DNA of 64,000 bases from Nocardia terrae (GTDB taxonomy: Bacteria; Actinomycetota; Actinomycetes; Mycobacteriales; Mycobacteriaceae): positions 310,001 to 374,000 of the forward strand of contig NZ_WRPP01000005.1 in NCBI RefSeq assembly GCF_009760405.1. Reading direction: 5' to 3'. The translations under genes and the position numbers were made by a program. Shown in pieces: positions 1-9,083 of this stretch. The first letter of the stretch is position 1; every line of letters begins with the position of its first letter. Below the pieces are notes generated by a model, which had not been told where the DNA came from, made no database searches, and worked only from the letters and a program-made list of their open reading frames with translations.

Positions 1-1108
1 GGCCCAGCGCGACCGCGAGCTGGCGGCCGATGGTGGCGTCGTCACCGCTGTCGTCGGAGACCAGGTCCAGCTTGCGCAGGGCGCGGGCGACGGGACGGAA
101 GTCGTTGTCGATGGAGCTGGCGAAGAACAGCGCGCGCACGAACTCGCGCCATTCGTTCTCCATACGGCCCACGATGCCGAAATCGAGCATGGCCACCCGG
201 CCGTCGTCGAGCAGCCACAGGTTGCCCGCGTGCACGTCGCCGTGGAAAAGTCCGTGCACCGCAACCGATTCCATCCACGCCTTGACCAGGCGGCGGATCA
301 GCAGCTCGGGTTCGGGATGCGCGGCGCGGATGTCGTCGAAGCGGTCCAGGGGCATGCCGCGCATGCGTTCCATGCACAGCACGCGCGGGGCGCAGTAGTC
401 CCAATACACCTCGGGCACGGCCACATTGGTGTTGTCGCCGAAGGCGGTCAGGTGTTCGCGGGCGCGGCTCTGGTTGTCGGCCTCGATGAGGAAGTTGAGT
501 TCGGCGACGGTCGCCTCGTACAGATCCCGCACCACCGCTTGGGCATTGGCGACGCGGGCGTTCTCCGAGCGCTTCTCGAGCGCGCGCGCCAGCCGCATCG
601 CCGCGCGCAGATCGACGATCATGCGCCGGGCGATCTCTGGCCGCTGCACCTTCACCACCGCGGGCCGGCCGTCGGCCAGCACGCACGCGTGCACCTGAGC
701 GATCGAGGCGGCCGAGAGCGGCTCGTCGTCGAATTCGCGGAACAGCTCCGAGATCGGCTTGCCCAGATCGGCCTCGATGATGGCCCGGGCGTCCGCGGCC
801 GGGAAGGGCGGCACATCGTCGAGGCAGCGCAGGCAGGCGTCGGCCAGTTCGCGCGGGAACGCGCCCGGCGAGGACGCGATGAGCTGGCCCAGTTTCACGA
901 ACATCGGGCCCAGCGTCTCGAAGCCGTCGACCATGCCCTCGGCCGCGGCGCGCTTGCGCTTGGACGGGCGTAGCCCGCCGCGCACCACGCTGCTCAGCAC
1001 CGATCCGCCCAGCACCGCACCCACGGTCGCGGTCCGCCGCCACTCCGAGAACCCGAAGGTGTCGAGGTCGGGGCGGATCACCTCGGGCGTCCCCACTCGC
1101 ACTGTCAT
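1..1108 (-). CDS. ABC1/AarF (UbiB-type) protein kinase-like protein, C-terminus cut by window edge
   Basis: The reading frame runs leftwards and leaves the window without a stop, so about 369 codons are visible. It shows the atypical-kinase signatures of the ABC1/ADCK/UbiB family in order: FVKLGQL near residue 74, SAASIAQVH near 140, VVKVQRP near 155 (lysine loop), HGDVHAGN near 288 (catalytic loop) and DFG near 306. The family has ATPase or kinase-like activity linked to lipid and quinone metabolism; the role in this organism is unknown. The ATG at 1108 is chosen; an in-frame GTG at 1120 is an alternative. Family call is firm. Confidence 0.9.
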   Translation of the reverse strand, partial: MTVRVGTPEVIRPDLDTFGFSEWRRTATVGAVLGGSVLSSVVRGGLRPSKRKRAAAEGMVDGFETLGPMFVKLGQLIASSPGAFPRELADACLRCLDDVPPFPAADARAIIEADLGKPISELFREFDDEPLSAASIAQVHACVLADGRPAVVKVQRPEIARRMIVDLRAAMRLARALEKRSENARVANAQAVVRDLYEATVAELNFLIEADNQSRAREHLTAFGDNTNVAVPEVYWDYCAPRVLCMERMRGMPLDRFDDIRAAHPEPELLIRRLVKAWMESVAVHGLFHGDVHAGNLWLLDDGRVAMLDFGIVGRMENEWREFVRALFFASSIDNDFRPVARALRKLDLVSDDSGDDATIGRQLAVALG

Positions 1109-1289
1109 AGGTGAGCTCACGGGGCGCAGTGTATCGCTGACCTTGCTAACAGCGCGGCACAGGTTACCGACACGTTCAGTGGTTCGTAATCGACCATGCA
1201 CGGTACCGTGGCAGGTCGAGTCGCGATCCGGCTCGACACGGGCACGATCGGGCCCGACCTGATGTTGGCTGAAAGGCAAGACCGAGGTA

Positions 1290-2840
1290 ATGACGGGTAC
1301 AGCGGAAAAGCTGGCGGAACTGCGCAAGCTCCTGGAGATCGCCGAAGAACCCACAGGCGAGAAGGGCATCCAGAAGCGAATCGCGAAAGGCGTCGCCAGC
1401 GCCCGAGAACGGGTGAACATGCTGCTGGACCCGGGCAGCTTCGTCGAAATGGGCGCGCTCATGCGCTCGCCCGGCAACCCCAACGCCCTCTACGGCGATG
1501 GTGTGGTCACCGGCCGCGGCATGATCGACGGCCGCCCGGTCGTGGTCATCTCCCACGACTCCGGTGTGCAGGGCGGTTCGGCCGGTGAGACCTTCGGCCG
1601 TCGCGTGCGTCTCGTCATGGACTTCGCGTACAAGAACGCGTGCCCGGTCGTGGTGATCAACGACTCCGCGGGCGCGCGCATCCAGGAGGGCGTGACCGCA
1701 CTGGCCTGGTACGCCACCATGTGCCGCCTGCAGGAGGACCTGTCCGGCTACGTGCCGATGGTCGCGGTCATGTTCGGCAAGTGCGCGGCCGGTTCGGTGT
1801 ACGGGCCGGTCAACATGGACGTGCTCGTCGCGACCGACAAGTCCTACATGTTCGTGACCGGTCCCGAGGTCATCAAGGGCATCACCGGCGAGGACATCAG
1901 CGCCGACGAACTGGGCGGCGCGGCCGTGCAGGCCCGCAACGGCCTGCTGCACCACGTGGCCAAGAGCGAGCGCGACGCCCTGCAGTGGGCCCGTGACTAC
2001 CTGAGCTACCTGCCCAGCAGCTGCCTCGAACAGCCGCCGATCGTGAACCCGGGCCTCGAGCCCGAGATCACCGACTCCGATCGCGAACTGGACCGGATCA
2101 TCCCGGACTCCGATCGGCAGGGCTACGACATGCACGAGGTGCTGTTGCGCATCTTCGACGACGGCGAGTTCTTCGAGATCCAAGAGGCGGCGGCGCAGAA
2201 CCTCATCACCGGGTTCGCCCGCGTGGACGGCCACCCCGTCGGTGTCATCGCCAACCAGCCGATGGTGCTCGGCGGTGCGCTGGACGCGGCGTGCTCGGAC
2301 AAGGGCGCGTACTTCATCCGCCTGTGCGACGCGTTCAACATCCCGCTCGTCTACGTGGTCGACACCCCCGGCGTGCTGCCGGGTGTCGAGGAGGAGCGCA
2401 TCGGCGTCATCAAGCGCGGCGGTCGCATGTTCCGCGCGCTCATCGAGGCGACCGTTCCGATCGTCACCATCGTGACCCGCAAGGCGTACGGCGGCGGCTA
2501 CGCGGTCATGGGCTGCAAGCAACTGGGCGTCGACATCAACTTCGCCTGGCCGACCGCGCGCATCGCGGTCATCGGCGCGGAGGGCATGGTCACCGTCACC
2601 GGTAAGAAGCAGCTCGCCGCGACCCCGCCCGAGCAGCGCGAGACCGTGCGCAAGCAGATGGTGGACTTCTACAACGCGCTCATCGACAACCCGTGGGTGG
2701 CCGCCGAGCGCGGCTACATCGACGGGGTCATCGAGCCGTCGTCGACCCGCCTCGAGATCCGCAAGGCCCTGCGCCTGCTGCGCGACAAGGGCGCGGTGCG
2801 CAAGCACAATCCGCGCAAGCACAACCTGTTCCCGATTTAA
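1290..2840 (+). CDS. Acyl-CoA carboxylase beta subunit (carboxyltransferase)
   Basis: A 516-residue carboxyltransferase with the two crotonase-like halves of the AccD/PccB family (about residues 30-270 and 285-510). The acyl-CoA and biotin site motifs are visible: DSAGARIQEG in the N half, and VDTPGVLPG with KAYGGGYAVMG in the C half. Such subunits transfer CO2 from a biotinylated alpha subunit to acetyl-, propionyl- or long-chain acyl-CoA, feeding fatty-acid, methyl-branched lipid or mycolate synthesis. No alpha or epsilon subunit lies beside it, so the acyl-CoA preference cannot be read from context. It is transcribed away from the divergent ABC1 gene across about 180 bp. Confidence 0.93.
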   Translation: MTGTAEKLAELRKLLEIAEEPTGEKGIQKRIAKGVASARERVNMLLDPGSFVEMGALMRSPGNPNALYGDGVVTGRGMIDGRPVVVISHDSGVQGGSAGETFGRRVRLVMDFAYKNACPVVVINDSAGARIQEGVTALAWYATMCRLQEDLSGYVPMVAVMFGKCAAGSVYGPVNMDVLVATDKSYMFVTGPEVIKGITGEDISADELGGAAVQARNGLLHHVAKSERDALQWARDYLSYLPSSCLEQPPIVNPGLEPEITDSDRELDRIIPDSDRQGYDMHEVLLRIFDDGEFFEIQEAAAQNLITGFARVDGHPVGVIANQPMVLGGALDAACSDKGAYFIRLCDAFNIPLVYVVDTPGVLPGVEEERIGVIKRGGRMFRALIEATVPIVTIVTRKAYGGGYAVMGCKQLGVDINFAWPTARIAVIGAEGMVTVTGKKQLAATPPEQRETVRKQMVDFYNALIDNPWVAAERGYIDGVIEPSSTRLEIRKALRLLRDKGAVRKHNPRKHNLFPI

Positions 2841-2913
2841 CCAACTCCCGGGGGCTCGCAGGGGCTTGCCCTGAAACCCCTGTCCGGGACGCGTCCGAAG
2901 CGGTTGCCCGCGT

Positions 2914-4317
2914 TCAACATTCGTTGGGCGCGGGCACGCCTCGTAATCGCTGGTCCAGCCAGGTCAGCGATTCCGGGAAGCCGGTGACCGCGCCGATGAA
3001 GTGCTCGCCCAGCACGTGGCGATACACCGCGGGCACGCCCAGCGAGCACTGCTCCTTGTAGAGGTTCTCGGCGCCGATCGCCGGGACCCAGAACTCCTGG
3101 TCGCCGTTGTAGATGAACAGCGGCACCGGCGATTTCTTGCCGTCCATGCGAGTCACGGCATAGATGTCCTTGGCCAGATCGCTGTCGAGCGGGTCCGGGA
3201 TATTGGCGGCCAGGTCTATCGGCAGTTGCAGCAGGCCCGGCACCGCGAAGATCTCGCCGCACTGGCTGTTGAGGAACGACACCGCGGCCCATTGCGCGAG
3301 ATGGTTCATGCGGGCCAGGATTTCGGGGCGTTCGCGACCGATGCCGAAGACCGCGCCCATGAAGACGCCCGAGGCCAGGTTGGCGTTCATGCTGTGCGCC
3401 AGCAGGCTGAAATCGGCGGGCACACCGCCCAGGGCCGCGCCGACCACCGCGTCGGAAAGCTCGGGGGCGTATTCCGACATCAGCTTCACCGCACCGTTGG
3501 TGGCGATGGCGCCGCCGGAGTAGCCGATCATGCCGAACTTGCTGTCCCCCAGCTCATCCGGCAGCTGATAGCGCACGGCGCGAATGGCGTCCAGGATGGC
3601 GTGCCCGGCCACGACGGGGTCCGCGTAGGCCATGCGCGGACCCTCGTGATCGGTGATCAGCACCGCGTAGCCGCGCAACAGCGCCAGCTGGGTGGTGGGC
3701 AGGATGTACCCGGTGAAGTTCGAGGCGCGCGAGAAACCGTGCGCCATGGTGTAACTGGGGTTGCAGTCGCGGCCCAGCGCGTCGATGGGCAGATTGTTCA
3801 CGACCACCGGGCGCTCCCCCGGCCCGGTCCAATCACCCAGCGGCAGTACCAGAGTGGCGATGCCGTAGGACGGCTCGTCGTGAGAGTCGTTGGTGCGGTA
3901 TTTCAACTGCAGCACCTGCCGCACCGGCACGATCAGAGGAAGTGCGGCCGTGGCCGATACGTCCCGGACCGAGACGATGCCGCCCGGGTCGTAGCCCTCG
4001 AGCCCGTCGGGCCAGTCGTCGACGAAGGAGTCACCGATGGCGGCGGGCATGGCCGCGGCCCGCAGCGCGGCCAGATCCGGTGTCAGCTCGGCGGTGTCGA
4101 CCAGTCCCGAGTGCTCGGGCGCGGGCGTGAGCGCGGGAGCGGGGATCACCTGGTCGATCCAGCGTTGGATGTCGTAGAGCGAAATGCCCGGCGGGCCGGG
4201 CGGAATCGGCGAGCCGGTGTCGGGTGGTTGCGCGAATCCCGGTGCGGCCCCGTAACCGACGATCGCGCAGCATCCGATCATCAAGGCACCGGCGATATTT
4301 CGCAGGCGACGCAGCAC
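2914..4317 (-). CDS. Secreted lipase/esterase (LIP family, alpha/beta hydrolase)
   Basis: A 467-residue protein starting with a signal peptide (basic start, hydrophobic stretch about residues 8-25, then a Pro/Gly-rich linker after a likely AQP cleavage site). The body matches the secretory-lipase (LIP) fold; the nucleophile elbow GYSGG is near residue 265, and GEHFIG near the C-terminus likely carries the catalytic histidine. Such enzymes hydrolyse triacylglycerols or other esters outside the cell. The start is a GTG. The gene faces the carboxylase gene tail to tail. Substrate is unknown. Confidence 0.88.
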   Translation of the reverse strand: MLRRLRNIAGALMIGCCAIVGYGAAPGFAQPPDTGSPIPPGPPGISLYDIQRWIDQVIPAPALTPAPEHSGLVDTAELTPDLAALRAAAMPAAIGDSFVDDWPDGLEGYDPGGIVSVRDVSATAALPLIVPVRQVLQLKYRTNDSHDEPSYGIATLVLPLGDWTGPGERPVVVNNLPIDALGRDCNPSYTMAHGFSRASNFTGYILPTTQLALLRGYAVLITDHEGPRMAYADPVVAGHAILDAIRAVRYQLPDELGDSKFGMIGYSGGAIATNGAVKLMSEYAPELSDAVVGAALGGVPADFSLLAHSMNANLASGVFMGAVFGIGRERPEILARMNHLAQWAAVSFLNSQCGEIFAVPGLLQLPIDLAANIPDPLDSDLAKDIYAVTRMDGKKSPVPLFIYNGDQEFWVPAIGAENLYKEQCSLGVPAVYRHVLGEHFIGAVTGFPESLTWLDQRLRGVPAPNEC

Positions 4318-4463
4318 AACACCCCCACGGATCAGATTGTCGGCGGTTCGGGCAGCTCCTCATCTCTCGCGCGCCCGAGCCTACGGTGACAGACCTGTCC
4401 GACACTCCGGACTCGCGCGTTCGAAGCCACATCGAGACCGGTCCGTGCCCAAACGGGCGCAAA

Positions 4464-5297
4464 TCAGCTCCGTCGGCGCATCACCATGTCGAGTTGGGCA
4501 TTGCTGATCTGGCGTCCCGCGTTGGACAGCGAGGTCACCATGGCGCTGCCGAAGGACCCGCTCCGGTCGAACAGGGTCGCCACGCCGACGGCCATGCCGT
4601 GCTCGCTGAAGTGGCTGTCGGCCTCGACGCCGATCTCGGTACCCACCGGCTGCCGCGAAAGGCCCAGCGTCATATCGGTATTGATGAACCCGATGCCCTT
4701 GTCGCCCCAGTTGGTCATCATGCTGGTCGCCTCGGCCACCACCGCGACCCGCACGAACGGGGTCAGCTCCTCGCCGCTCACCACGCGAATCGGGTTCTGC
4801 CAAGTGCGCTTCCGGCGGTTGTTCTCGTGCTCGGTGGGCACCGAGTTCCATACCGGCGAGTCCTCGCCGCTGTTGAACAGCGGCACCTGCGGCAGCAGGG
4901 AGGGCGGCGCGAGCTCGAGCGACGGCGGCTGCGGTTCGCGTTCGCGGTGCCAGAGCTCGCCGGGCGGCTGCTGGTCGGGCTGCAGCAGCACCGCCGAGGC
5001 CCGCGCGGCGATCTTCCCGCCCTGCACCACGCTCACGTCCGCGACGCGGATCCGGCGGCCGTCGCGCACCCGCACGGTCGGCGTGGTGGTGTGCTCGAAG
5101 CGGGCCGCGCTGAACAGGTCGACGGTCAGGCGCACCGGCACGAAACCGTCGGTGGCGTGTTCGCGTTCGAGCTCGCGGGCCAGCAGGCCCGTCAGGGCCG
5201 GGCCGACGACCTGCGCCTTGGACCATTCGCTGGCCGCGTGCGGAGTGGGGAAGAACCCGCCGTCCACCTCGTCGAAATACGCGGGCACTGCTTCCAC
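4464..5297 (-). CDS. Acyl-CoA thioesterase-like protein (double hotdog)
   Basis: A 277-residue protein resembling the TesB-like/4HBT_3 thioesterase family, with two hotdog halves: about residues 1-115, and 160-277 where the SxMxTNWGDKG and FINTDMTL segments lie. The family cleaves acyl-CoA thioesters, but many actinobacterial members are uncharacterised. It starts at GTG 5297 behind GGGAGCC. It is divergent from the SRPBCC gene on the right, with about 60-130 bp between them depending on the start used. Confidence 0.75.
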   Translation of the reverse strand: MEAVPAYFDEVDGGFFPTPHAASEWSKAQVVGPALTGLLARELEREHATDGFVPVRLTVDLFSAARFEHTTTPTVRVRDGRRIRVADVSVVQGGKIAARASAVLLQPDQQPPGELWHREREPQPPSLELAPPSLLPQVPLFNSGEDSPVWNSVPTEHENNRRKRTWQNPIRVVSGEELTPFVRVAVVAEATSMMTNWGDKGIGFINTDMTLGLSRQPVGTEIGVEADSHFSEHGMAVGVATLFDRSGSFGSAMVTSLSNAGRQISNAQLDMVMRRRS

Positions 5298-5425
5298 GGC
5301 ACCGGCTCCCGTCCACTCTGGTTGATCAATCCACTGTTTCCAGAGCTAACACATTCGTGAAACCCGTTTCAATCCAGGGTCCGCTGGCCGGGTCGTGCCA
5401 GGACGCTGAGTCGTATTATGACGAA

Positions 5426-5854
5426 GTGTTGGAGGTGACCAGCGAAACCACCGCGGACCGCGTCCGCACCTGGACCGCACTCACCGCCGTGACCGACTGG
5501 CCGCACTGGACCGCGTCGATGACCACGGTGGAACCCCTGGACTCCGGACCGCTCGGCCCCGGCAGCCGGGTGCGGATAAAACAGCCCGGCATGCCCGCCT
5601 TGGTCTGGACGATCACCGACTTCCGCGAGGGCGTCGAATTCACCTGGGCCGCGGCCTCGCCCGGCATTCGCACCGTGGCCGGCCACCGCCTGGATCCGAC
5701 GCCCGAGGGCGGCACCCGGATCACGCTGGCCATCGACCAGTCCGGCGCGCTCGCGCCGCTGGTGCGCGCGCTCACCGGACGACGCACCGAACGCTACGTC
5801 CGCATGGAGGCGGCGGGCCTGGCGGCCGCGGCCGAACGCGCGCTCCCGGATTAG
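5426..5854 (+). CDS. SRPBCC (START/polyketide-cyclase fold) protein
   Basis: A small protein of about 142 residues with the pattern of the polyketide-cyclase/START family: a VWxALTAVTDWPHW helix near the start, the GPLGPGSRVRI turn, VEFTWAA and GGTRITLAID. These proteins bind a hydrophobic ligand in a helix-grip pocket; the ligand is unknown. The frame is open from ATG 5357, but homology begins near GTG 5426 or GTG 5435, so the extra N-terminal 23 residues are probably not translated. Confidence 0.75.
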   Translation: MLEVTSETTADRVRTWTALTAVTDWPHWTASMTTVEPLDSGPLGPGSRVRIKQPGMPALVWTITDFREGVEFTWAAASPGIRTVAGHRLDPTPEGGTRITLAIDQSGALAPLVRALTGRRTERYVRMEAAGLAAAAERALPD

Positions 5855-5882
5855 CCCGCCCGATCACGGGTACGCCAGGGGT

Positions 5883-6470
5883 ATGGCCCGCGCCATCGAC
5901 CGGCTGCTCGACACCGTCACCCGCACCCTGCACGTCCTGCGCGACAACGACATTCCGTGCGCCCTCACCGGCGACTACGCGATGTACGCGCGCGGCGGGC
6001 CGGTGACCGAGGTGCACTCGGAGGTGGACGTGCTGGTGCGGCCCGCCGATCTGGCGCGCGGGCTGAGCGCATTGGCCGCGGCCGGGCTGCGGCCGCCGCT
6101 GCCGATCGCCGACCCGGAGCGAACCACGCTCTACGACCACGACATTCGAGTCGATCTGGTGTCCCGGCCCAACTACCGTCCGGTCACCGACGAACTGCTG
6201 GACCGCGCGGACGCGTTGCTCCTCGGTTCCACGGCCGCACCGGTGGTCACCGTGGCCGACTTCCTGGTGGACGAACTCATCGTGGCCGATCCGCACCGGC
6301 TCGATTTCACCCGCCTGCTGCACATCGCCCGGGAATTGCGCGCACAGATCGATTGGGGGCGCGTGCGGGCCGAAACGGGGGCCTCACCCTACGCGCGCGC
6401 GTTTCTCGGCCTCCTGGACGATCTGGGCGTCAGTGACGGCCGTTGTGAACAAGGCTCTACAGCCGTGTGA
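5883..6470 (+). CDS. Nucleotidyltransferase-like protein with degenerate motif
   Basis: A 195-residue protein whose N-terminal third has the layout of small nucleotidyltransferases: an ALTGDYAMYARGG segment near residue 27 followed by HSEVDVLV. In active family members these positions read GG and D-x-D, so the metal-binding pair is altered here and the protein may be catalytically weak or inactive. It lies 28 bp behind the SRPBCC gene and is probably co-transcribed with it. Function unknown. Confidence 0.6.
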   Translation: MARAIDRLLDTVTRTLHVLRDNDIPCALTGDYAMYARGGPVTEVHSEVDVLVRPADLARGLSALAAAGLRPPLPIADPERTTLYDHDIRVDLVSRPNYRPVTDELLDRADALLLGSTAAPVVTVADFLVDELIVADPHRLDFTRLLHIARELRAQIDWGRVRAETGASPYARAFLGLLDDLGVSDGRCEQGSTAV

Positions 6471-6540
6471 TTCGTATGTACCCGCTCGGGTACCCGGCTG
6501 TAATCGGTACCCGCATTACCCCGGAGAAAGGACAGCGAGG

Positions 6541-6786
6541 ATGCCTGTCGCTCCGAACGCCTGCGCTGACACCCGCAATCTGCCCGGACCGATTCTGGCC
6601 GCTGCCGGAATCGTCGCGATCGCACTGACTTTGACGACCGCCGGCTACGGATCACTGACCTGGTGCGCGCTGTCCGCGCTCGCGAGTGTGCTCTGTCTGC
6701 GTTTCGGAATCGGCCTCATGATCATCGAACATCGCCGGGTCAAAGCCGCCAAGCGGCGGGACTCGGCCCGTCAGGACCGGATTTGA
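6541..6786 (+). CDS. Small two-helix membrane protein, unknown function
   Basis: An 81-residue protein with two predicted membrane spans (about residues 16-36 and 39-60) and a basic C-terminal tail rich in Arg and Lys. The ATG at 6541 is preferred over upstream in-frame codons because it follows GGAGAAAGGACAG at a suitable distance. No family recognised. The 364 bp from here to the next gene hold the promoter and palindrome described at 7006-7045; nothing else is visible there. Confidence 0.55.
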   Translation: MPVAPNACADTRNLPGPILAAAGIVAIALTLTTAGYGSLTWCALSALASVLCLRFGIGLMIIEHRRVKAAKRRDSARQDRI

Positions 6787-7005
6787 GGCGTGTCCCCGCC
6801 GGCGGCGAAGAGTGTCACGGCCCAATTTGATCTTCCGCTAATTCCTGGAAAAAGCGGAACAGTCGGGTCCCCCTGGAAGTTTCGATCGGAAATACCAAGA
6901 CAGCCCCTGACGGCCTCGTCCGTGCCGAATGCAACCTTTTGCCAACCCTTGTTTCGCAAACTCATAGCATCCCGAAAAGTGCTCTGACGCTGCGAATTCG
7001 ATGTT

Positions 7006-7045
7006 GCAGATGTACTTGCATCTGCGCAATGCACGGTCATAGACT
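7006..7045 (+). promoter_or_regulatory. Promoter with palindromic operator over the -35 box, before the 82-residue gene
   Basis: The palindrome GCAGATG-TACTTG-CATCTGC occupies 7006-7025. It overlaps a -35-like TTGCAT (7016-7021), which is followed 18 bp later by TAGACT (7040-7045). A near copy with the same spacing lies at 9006-9046. The overlap of a dyad with the -35 hexamer suggests control by a DNA-binding protein, plausibly of the DUF5753 regulator type encoded nearby. Confidence 0.6.
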
Positions 7046-7150
7046 CGTCGTGCAAGGCACCAATAAGGGGACAACCAGAGAGCCGAGCGGTGAATCACCG
7101 GCGATTCTTCGCCCACGGTTAGCCGTCGGCCTGGCGTCAGGGGCGTTCGA

Positions 7151-7399
7151 ATGAATCAGCCAATCAACCTCAGCCGACTCGGGTTTGCCGACAGAAGTCA
7201 GCCGGAGCAAACCTATTCACGCGAGACGGCAACCGCTTTCGTCATCCGCCAGGTCGAATCCACTGGAGCGGCCACTCGGTATGATTTCGACATCGAGCGG
7301 ATCGTCACCACGGCGCATGCCATGGTGAACGATTGGGATCTGCATTCCATGCAACCGGAGGCGTTCTGGCGCATCGCCTCCAGCTTCATCAGGCAGTAA
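7151..7399 (+). CDS. Small hypothetical protein (82 residues)
   Basis: A soluble 82-residue protein with no recognised domain; the C-terminal half (VTTAHAMVNDWDLHSM then EAFWRIASSFI) looks helical. It follows the palindrome-containing promoter at 7006-7045 and ends before a strong hairpin. No good ribosome site precedes the ATG. It faces the DUF5753-type regulator remnant tail to tail and may belong to the same regulatory module as the 61-residue gene at 9084, whose promoter is almost the same. Confidence 0.55.
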   Translation: MNQPINLSRLGFADRSQPEQTYSRETATAFVIRQVESTGAATRYDFDIERIVTTAHAMVNDWDLHSMQPEAFWRIASSFIRQ

Positions 7400-7450
7400 C
7401 CGAATCCGGCCGTGCCGCAGGCCGACTCGTCCGGTCGGCGGCACGCTGAC

Positions 7451-7472
7451 AGGGGCCCCGCGAGGGGCCCCT
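7451..7472. terminator. Hairpin terminator between convergent genes
   Basis: Arms AGGGGCCCC (7451-7459) and GGGGCCCCT (7464-7472) are separated by a 4-base loop and followed by TAT. The hairpin lies 52 bp after the 82-residue gene and 20 bp beyond the stop of the leftward regulator gene, so it may serve both. Confidence 0.6.
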
Positions 7473-7491
7473 TATCCATGTGTGGAGACCT

Positions 7492-8422
7492 CTAGTCGAG
7501 GCTCTCGGCTATCCTCGCTAGTTCTTTGCGGGAACGTTCCGGCGGCTCGGCCTGGACACTCAGCTGATCCATGACCTGGCGGTACAGCTCCAGATCCTGG
7601 CGACGATCCAGGTACAGCGCGCTGGTCAACTGCTCCAGATACACGATGTCCGGAAGTTCCGGTTCGGCGAAGCGCAGCATGGTGAACGAACTGCCGGCTG
7701 CCGCATGCCCTCCCGCCGCGTACGGCAGCAGCTGGATGGTTACGTTCGGCAGCTTGGACATGTCGATGAGGTGCTCGATCTGACCGCGCAGCACACCCGG
7801 ACCGCCCACGGGACGGTGCAGCACCGCCTCGTCGAGCACGGCCCAGAAACTCGGCGCGCCGTCGCGGGTGAGTAGCTCCTGGCGGCGCCGGCGCAGCGAG
7901 ACGCGGCGCTCTCCATCCGCGTCGTGCCCGAGGGCCACGACCGAGCGGGCGTAGTCCGGGGTTTGCAGCAGACCCGGGACGAGTTGCCCCTCATTAGGTG
8001 CGAATGGATTTCGCCGCGTGCTCGAGACCTAGATAGGTTTCGAACCAGGGTGGGAGCAGGTCGCTGTAGCGATGCCACCATCCCGGTTGGTTCGCCTTGC
8101 GAACCAGATCCAGGAACTGCTCGAACTCGCCGGGATCCGTTACGCCGTACAGCGACAACAGATCCCGGATGTCACGCTCCTTGAATCCGGTTCGCCCGAG
8201 TTCGAGGCGACTGATCTTGGCATGGGACCCGCGGATGTGTTCACCCGCGGCTTCCCGCGTAATACCGCTGAGTTCCCTCAGCTTCCGTAGTTGGCTGCCG
8301 ACCGCGATACGCAGTGCAGTCGGGCCACGTTCGGCGACAGCGGAATCCGCCCGATCGTGGGCAACGGGTTCTGCGATCATGGGGTCCACTCCGATGCTCG
8401 GGTTTGCCGTCAGTGGACTCAC
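7492..8422 (-). pseudogene. Frameshifted helix-turn-helix regulator (DUF5753/Scr1 type)
   Basis: Two abutting frames make up one regulator. The N-terminal part (8422 to 7994) has an XRE-type helix-turn-helix (LRKLRELSGITREAAG near residue 45) and begins the DUF5753 region, then stops at TAA. The C-terminal part (7492 to about 7990, next frame) resumes exactly where the family continues, with EGQLVPGLLQTPDYARSV, the familiar start of DUF5753. Removing one of the two T bases at 7994-7995 rejoins the frames with a tyrosine codon. Such regulators normally pair with DUF397 proteins, as here. A sequencing error or a rare frameshifting event could also explain it. Confidence 0.85.
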
Positions 8423-8466
8423 AACCGTCTGTCGCGAACCACCGCGCCGATTGCCAATGCTACCGC

Positions 8467-8697
8467 TCAGCGCGCGAGGTCGTCGAATTCTCCGCTCTTC
8501 GCGCCTCGCAGGAACGCGTCGATCTCCGGCCGGGTGTAAACGATCAGCGACCCCTCCGGGTCGCGGGAGTTGCGCACCGCCACCTGCCCGTCGGCGAGGG
8601 GGGCGAGCTCGACGCAGTTACCACTGGGGTTGCTGAAGGTGCTCTTGCGCCACAACAGATTAGAACGATCGATCGGGGTTGCCGAGATTTCAGTCAT
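8467..8697 (-). CDS. DUF397 domain protein
   Basis: A 76-residue protein with the DUF397 signature: WRKSTFSNPSGNCVELA near residue 15, VAVRNSRDPEG in the middle, and a C-terminal segment in which FLRGAKSGEFD follows the residues for a phenylalanine-rich strand. ATG 8697 is chosen because AAGGAGT precedes it. DUF397 proteins usually lie next to XRE/DUF5753 regulators in Actinobacteria and are thought to act with them; here the partner downstream is frameshifted. The upstream region (8739-8780) carries imperfect copies of the GTACTTRCA half-site seen at 7006 and 9006. Confidence 0.88.
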   Translation of the reverse strand: MTEISATPIDRSNLLWRKSTFSNPSGNCVELAPLADGQVAVRNSRDPEGSLIVYTRPEIDAFLRGAKSGEFDDLAR

Positions 8698-9005
8698 TTC
8701 CGACTCCTTGCCAGTACCGCCCGCAGACGGTGGTCCCAGTACTTGCAAATGTTCGATCAGGTGTACTTACAGTTGCAACCGCAAGCACGACGATAGCACG
8801 CAGATAGCCCGGTATCGATGGCTCGGAGTCGGCATATCCTTTGCAACACAACATATTTGATCTTGGTTTGCGCAAAGGCCGAGCGAAGTTGCGAAGAATT
8901 CCAGACAAACCCGGCCCGTCGGTCCCCTTCGCCCGATTAGCCCCGAAGCTGCTGTCCGAAAAGTCACGTGACGCCGGAATCGCCGCTCGACACCGATTGC
9001 GAGCG

Positions 9006-9046
9006 TGCAGATGTGCTTGCATCTGCACGATCCGGAACCCTAAACT
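9006..9046 (+). promoter_or_regulatory. Second copy of the palindromic promoter, before the 61-residue gene
   Basis: TGCAGATG-TGCTTG-CATCTGCA (9006-9027) is a perfect 8-bp-arm palindrome overlapping TTGCAT (9017-9022), with TAAACT 18 bp later (9041-9046). Arms, overlap and spacing match the site at 7006-7045. The rest of 8698-9005 contains the likely DUF397 promoter and no further gene that I can support. Confidence 0.6.
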
Positions 9047-9083
9047 CGGTGCACCATCCACCCTCATCGGCCAGAGGCATCCA

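Noticed and set aside
1176..2822. 548-codon open frame opposite the carboxylase gene
   Set aside because: It is a shadow of the GC-rich coding frame of the carboxylase; composition is dominated by Arg, Gly, Asp, Val and His and no family pattern is seen.
3001..4389. 462-codon open frame opposite the lipase gene
   Set aside because: Antisense shadow; the lipase frame has signal peptide and GYSGG motif.
7985..8005. Programmed +1 frameshift at the UAA in the DUF5753 gene
   Set aside because: The site lacks the slippery codon and upstream ribosome-site spacing of known cases such as prfB; a simple insertion explains it better.
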